In this document: positions 7,347 to 8,977 of the stretch, one piece after another | Layout of the letters: each line of letters begins with the position of its first letter | Numbering within the stretch: the first letter of the stretch is position 1 | Origin: Bacillota bacterium | GTDB lineage: Bacteria; Bacillota; Clostridia; Lachnospirales; Lachnospiraceae | NCBI GenBank assembly: GCA_023428885.1 | Contig: JAEYWQ010000378.1 | Span: 1-8,977, forward strand | Length of the DNA stretch: 8,977 nt | Direction of reading: 5' to 3' | Program-made: the position numbers and the translations under genes | The notes under the pieces: generated by a model | Seen by the model: the letters and a program-made list of their open reading frames with translations, nothing else | The model's database searches: none | Told to the model about the DNA's origin: nothing

Positions 7347-7356
7347 TATGCTTAAA

Positions 7357-8664
7357 TTAGTAGCCTGCTTTATCATAATTAAGCCTTGCACCATAATAGG
7401 AGTATTTTGGCTCAAGATTTCTATTAAAAAGGACTGGACTCCGATCAGATCTCCATGATAGTCTGTCTGAAAAACCCCAGAAAGTAATACCAGATAATTT
7501 CGTAGTACCTTTGGTATTTCCCTCCACTATCTTGCTGACTAGCTCATAATAAAACTGACCTTGAGCTCTCAAATTCTCCTCGGTGGCACTCAGGATATTC
7601 TGCCAAGTACCAAGGCTAACATCTAGTTCGGTTATCTGTACATCCAGTCCGAGGGTACTGAATGCTTCTAAAGTAGCCATATAATCACTGATGGAATCTT
7701 GGGTATATAAGTGACCTTGACATCCGATACCATCAATGAGAGAACTACCATCCTCAGCCACCAAAGACTGGGCCAACTTAACAATGTGCTGAGTCTTAAA
7801 TTGCTCATTGTAGTCATTATAATATAGCTTTATGTTTTCCGGAGCATACTTATTAGCATAAGAAAAAGCATACCAGATATAATCGTCACCAATAACTTGT
7901 TTCCAGAGACAATCACGATAGGAACCATCCTCCATAATTGCTTCATTTACTACATCATAGGCATAGAAGATATCAAGATAGCCTAGTGAGTCCAGTTGAT
8001 CAAAAACTTGCTTGATATAGCTCTCCATACGAGCAAGCATGGTGTCCCTGTCAACCAGACCATTTGCTTTGTCAAAACCATCATAGAATATCCAGTCCGG
8101 AGTCTGGCTGTACCATACCAACACATGACCACGTATTGACATTTGATTATTTTTCGCCCAGTCTAGCAGATCCCTTGTCTTCTTGGTGAATTCTACTGTT
8201 AGTTCACCAGCCGCCATACTCTTAGACTTACTTAGTATATAATCTGGTTTCATTAAGTTCTCCAGAGTAATCTGGTTAAAATTTGCTGTAATTATGTCCG
8301 TAAATTTACTATCTACTATCATCATATCGGATAGGCAGGTACCCGCTTTTATGTCATACTGTGTATACATGTCCTTGATTCCACCTTTCAGTTCAGTAGT
8401 GTCCTTTGTAGATTCTTTCTCAGTTAAACTATCTTCTTTTGATATGTCCTCTGCCTTAGGATCATTACTTTCCGCAGTTTCTTGTGCATTAGCTGTAGTA
8501 TTCTCTTTGGCTGAGTTTAAATCTGCAAGGATCGTGTTACTTTTTCCTTCAGTAATCTCAATCATCGTATCTTGATTCTTATCCGTATTAGTACATCCAC
8601 CGAAAACTGTCAGCATCAAAGCCATCATTATTATTGATATAACTATTATTTTGTTTTGTCTCAT
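7357..8664 (-). CDS. Endo-1,4-beta-xylanase, GH10 family lipoprotein
   Basis: This is a retaining endo-beta-1,4-xylanase of glycoside hydrolase family 10, 435 residues, probably anchored outside the membrane. The signal peptide MRQNKIIVIS... ends in VFGGC with C24 the likely lipidated Cys. Residues 25-95 form a polar linker rich in Thr, Ser, Glu, Asp and Lys. The catalytic TIM barrel spans about 98-432. The acid/base is Glu241 in DVVNEA and the nucleophile is Glu346 in QITELDVS. Substrate-site motifs are ENLMK (135-139), RGHVLVW (178-184), GIGCQGH (312-318) and ITFWGFSD (393-400). The barrel length is normal and there is no carbohydrate-binding module. The usual His after RGHxLVW is Tyr185 (WYSQTPDW), which is unusual for the family. 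A strong ribosome site (AGGAGGAGG complement at 8671-8679) supports the start. The gene is monocistronic in this window. Catalytic activity is likely but the Tyr substitution leaves some doubt about substrate preference. Confidence 0.93.
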   Translation of the reverse strand: MRQNKIIVISIIMMALMLTVFGGCTNTDKNQDTMIEITEGKSNTILADLNSAKENTTANAQETAESNDPKAEDISKEDSLTEKESTKDTTELKGGIKDMYTQYDIKAGTCLSDMMIVDSKFTDIITANFNQITLENLMKPDYILSKSKSMAAGELTVEFTKKTRDLLDWAKNNQMSIRGHVLVWYSQTPDWIFYDGFDKANGLVDRDTMLARMESYIKQVFDQLDSLGYLDIFYAYDVVNEAIMEDGSYRDCLWKQVIGDDYIWYAFSYANKYAPENIKLYYNDYNEQFKTQHIVKLAQSLVAEDGSSLIDGIGCQGHLYTQDSISDYMATLEAFSTLGLDVQITELDVSLGTWQNILSATEENLRAQGQFYYELVSKIVEGNTKGTTKLSGITFWGFSDRLSWRSDRSPVLFNRNLEPKYSYYGARLNYDKAGY

Positions 8665-8670
8665 TTTAAC

Positions 8671-8679
8671 CTCCTCCTA
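8671..8679 (-). promoter_or_regulatory. Strong ribosome binding site of the xylanase gene
   Basis: On the - strand AGGAGGAGG precedes the ATG at 8664 by 6 nt. It is the strongest Shine-Dalgarno match in the window and suggests high translation. Confidence 0.85.
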
Positions 8680-8701
8680 TATCTGTAATGTATCTAGGGA
8701 A

Positions 8702-8710
8702 AATATAACA
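8702..8710 (-). promoter_or_regulatory. Possible extended -10 promoter of the xylanase gene
   Basis: On the - strand TGTTATATT (TGN followed by TATATT) lies 38 bp upstream of the xylanase start. A TTGACT box at 8730-8735 is 22 bp from the hexamer when counted to TATATT, too far for a classical pair, so an extended -10 promoter is the better reading. Confidence 0.4.
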
Positions 8711-8853
8711 TTTTTATTCATTGTCGCCTAGTCAAATATTGCGCACTTTTATGCATAAAATAGCAAATCAAAGACGTATTCCCCCAGAATCTATTATTAA
8801 AAGATGCTCCAACATAACTTTCAAATAAATCATTACATATTTAGGTAAATAAT

Positions 8854-8869
8854 AAATGATGTATCATTT
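8854..8869. promoter_or_regulatory. Inverted repeat in divergent promoter region, possible operator
   Basis: AAATGAT-GT-ATCATTT is a perfect 7-bp inverted repeat centred just upstream of the -35 region of the rightmost gene. It lies in the 265-bp divergent region shared with the xylanase gene. Its size and symmetry fit a dimeric repressor or activator site. No regulator gene lies in the window. Confidence 0.4.
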
Positions 8870-8876
8870 TATTCTT

Positions 8877-8903
8877 TTGATTTAATCTCAGATGCTGTAT
8901 AAT
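8877..8903 (+). promoter_or_regulatory. Putative promoter of the rightmost gene
   Basis: A perfect TATAAT at 8898-8903 has TTGATT at 8877-8882 upstream. The spacing is 15 bp, short of the ideal 17. It lies 26 bp before the ATG at 8930, leaving a short leader. Confidence 0.5.
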
Positions 8904-8929
8904 AAATGTAAAAATTACAAGAGGTTCTT

Positions 8930-8977
8930 ATGGTAAAACTTTATAATAACTTTCCATTTGCACTTGATGGCGAATGC
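8930..8977 (+). CDS. Start of an unrecognised gene, cut by the window edge
   Basis: The first 16 codons read MVKLYNNFPFALDGEC and continue past the end. GAGG (8921-8924) sits 5 nt before the ATG and a TATAAT lies upstream, so this looks like a real start. Too little is visible to name a family. There is no hydrophobic signal in the visible part. It is divergent from the xylanase gene and may share control of the intergenic region. Confidence 0.6.
   Translation, partial: MVKLYNNFPFALDGEC

Noticed and set aside
8294..8575. 93-codon frame on the + strand
   Set aside because: It is the antisense shadow of the xylanase signal, linker and first barrel residues; its Ser/Val/Leu bias follows from the acidic Ser/Thr linker on the other strand.

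Overview
The window is AT-rich, with densely packed genes, GGAGG-type ribosome binding sites and Gram-positive style lipoprotein and secretion signals. This points to a low-GC Firmicute. A family GH10 xylanase lipoprotein beside long surface proteins of clostridial character suggests an anaerobic, plant-polysaccharide-using clostridium (Lachnospiraceae-like). That placement is inference; I do not name a species.

Layout. Positions 1-657 hold no gene I can support. They contain one good intrinsic terminator (about 398-430) and a plausible sigma-A promoter (552-580) for what follows. A lone small AAA/ABC-type ATPase (670-1524, +) comes next, then a DinB-like four-helix-bundle protein (1681-2337, +). 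Two large exported proteins follow on the same strand. The first (2415-4769) is a 784-residue lipoprotein with degenerate FG-GAP/EF-hand-like acidic repeats and a C-terminal SH3-like domain. The second (4869-7208) is a 779-residue secreted protein with degenerate SLH-like repeats and a complete transglutaminase-like Cys-His-Asp triad. A very strong 21-bp perfect hairpin (7262-7314) with A and T tracts on its two sides separates these from a convergent GH10 endo-xylanase lipoprotein (8664-7357, -). A divergent intergenic region (8665-8929) then leads into the first 16 codons of an unrecognised + strand gene that runs off the end.

How the genes may work together. The lipoprotein and the transglutaminase-like protein are adjacent, co-oriented and 99 bp apart with no terminator between them. 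Both appear to act outside the membrane, so a shared cell-surface role is reasonable but unproven. The xylanase probably sits on the outer face of the membrane on a long acidic Ser/Thr/Glu-rich stalk and cleaves xylan or xylo-oligosaccharides near transporters; it is transcribed separately. The ATPase and the DinB-like protein look like independent cytoplasmic genes. I found no tRNA, rRNA, CRISPR array, intact insertion sequence or phage gene, and nothing that clearly amounts to a new multi-gene system. The most unusual points are the two surface proteins, the odd N-terminal extension of the lipoprotein, and a His-to-Tyr change in a normally conserved GH10 motif.
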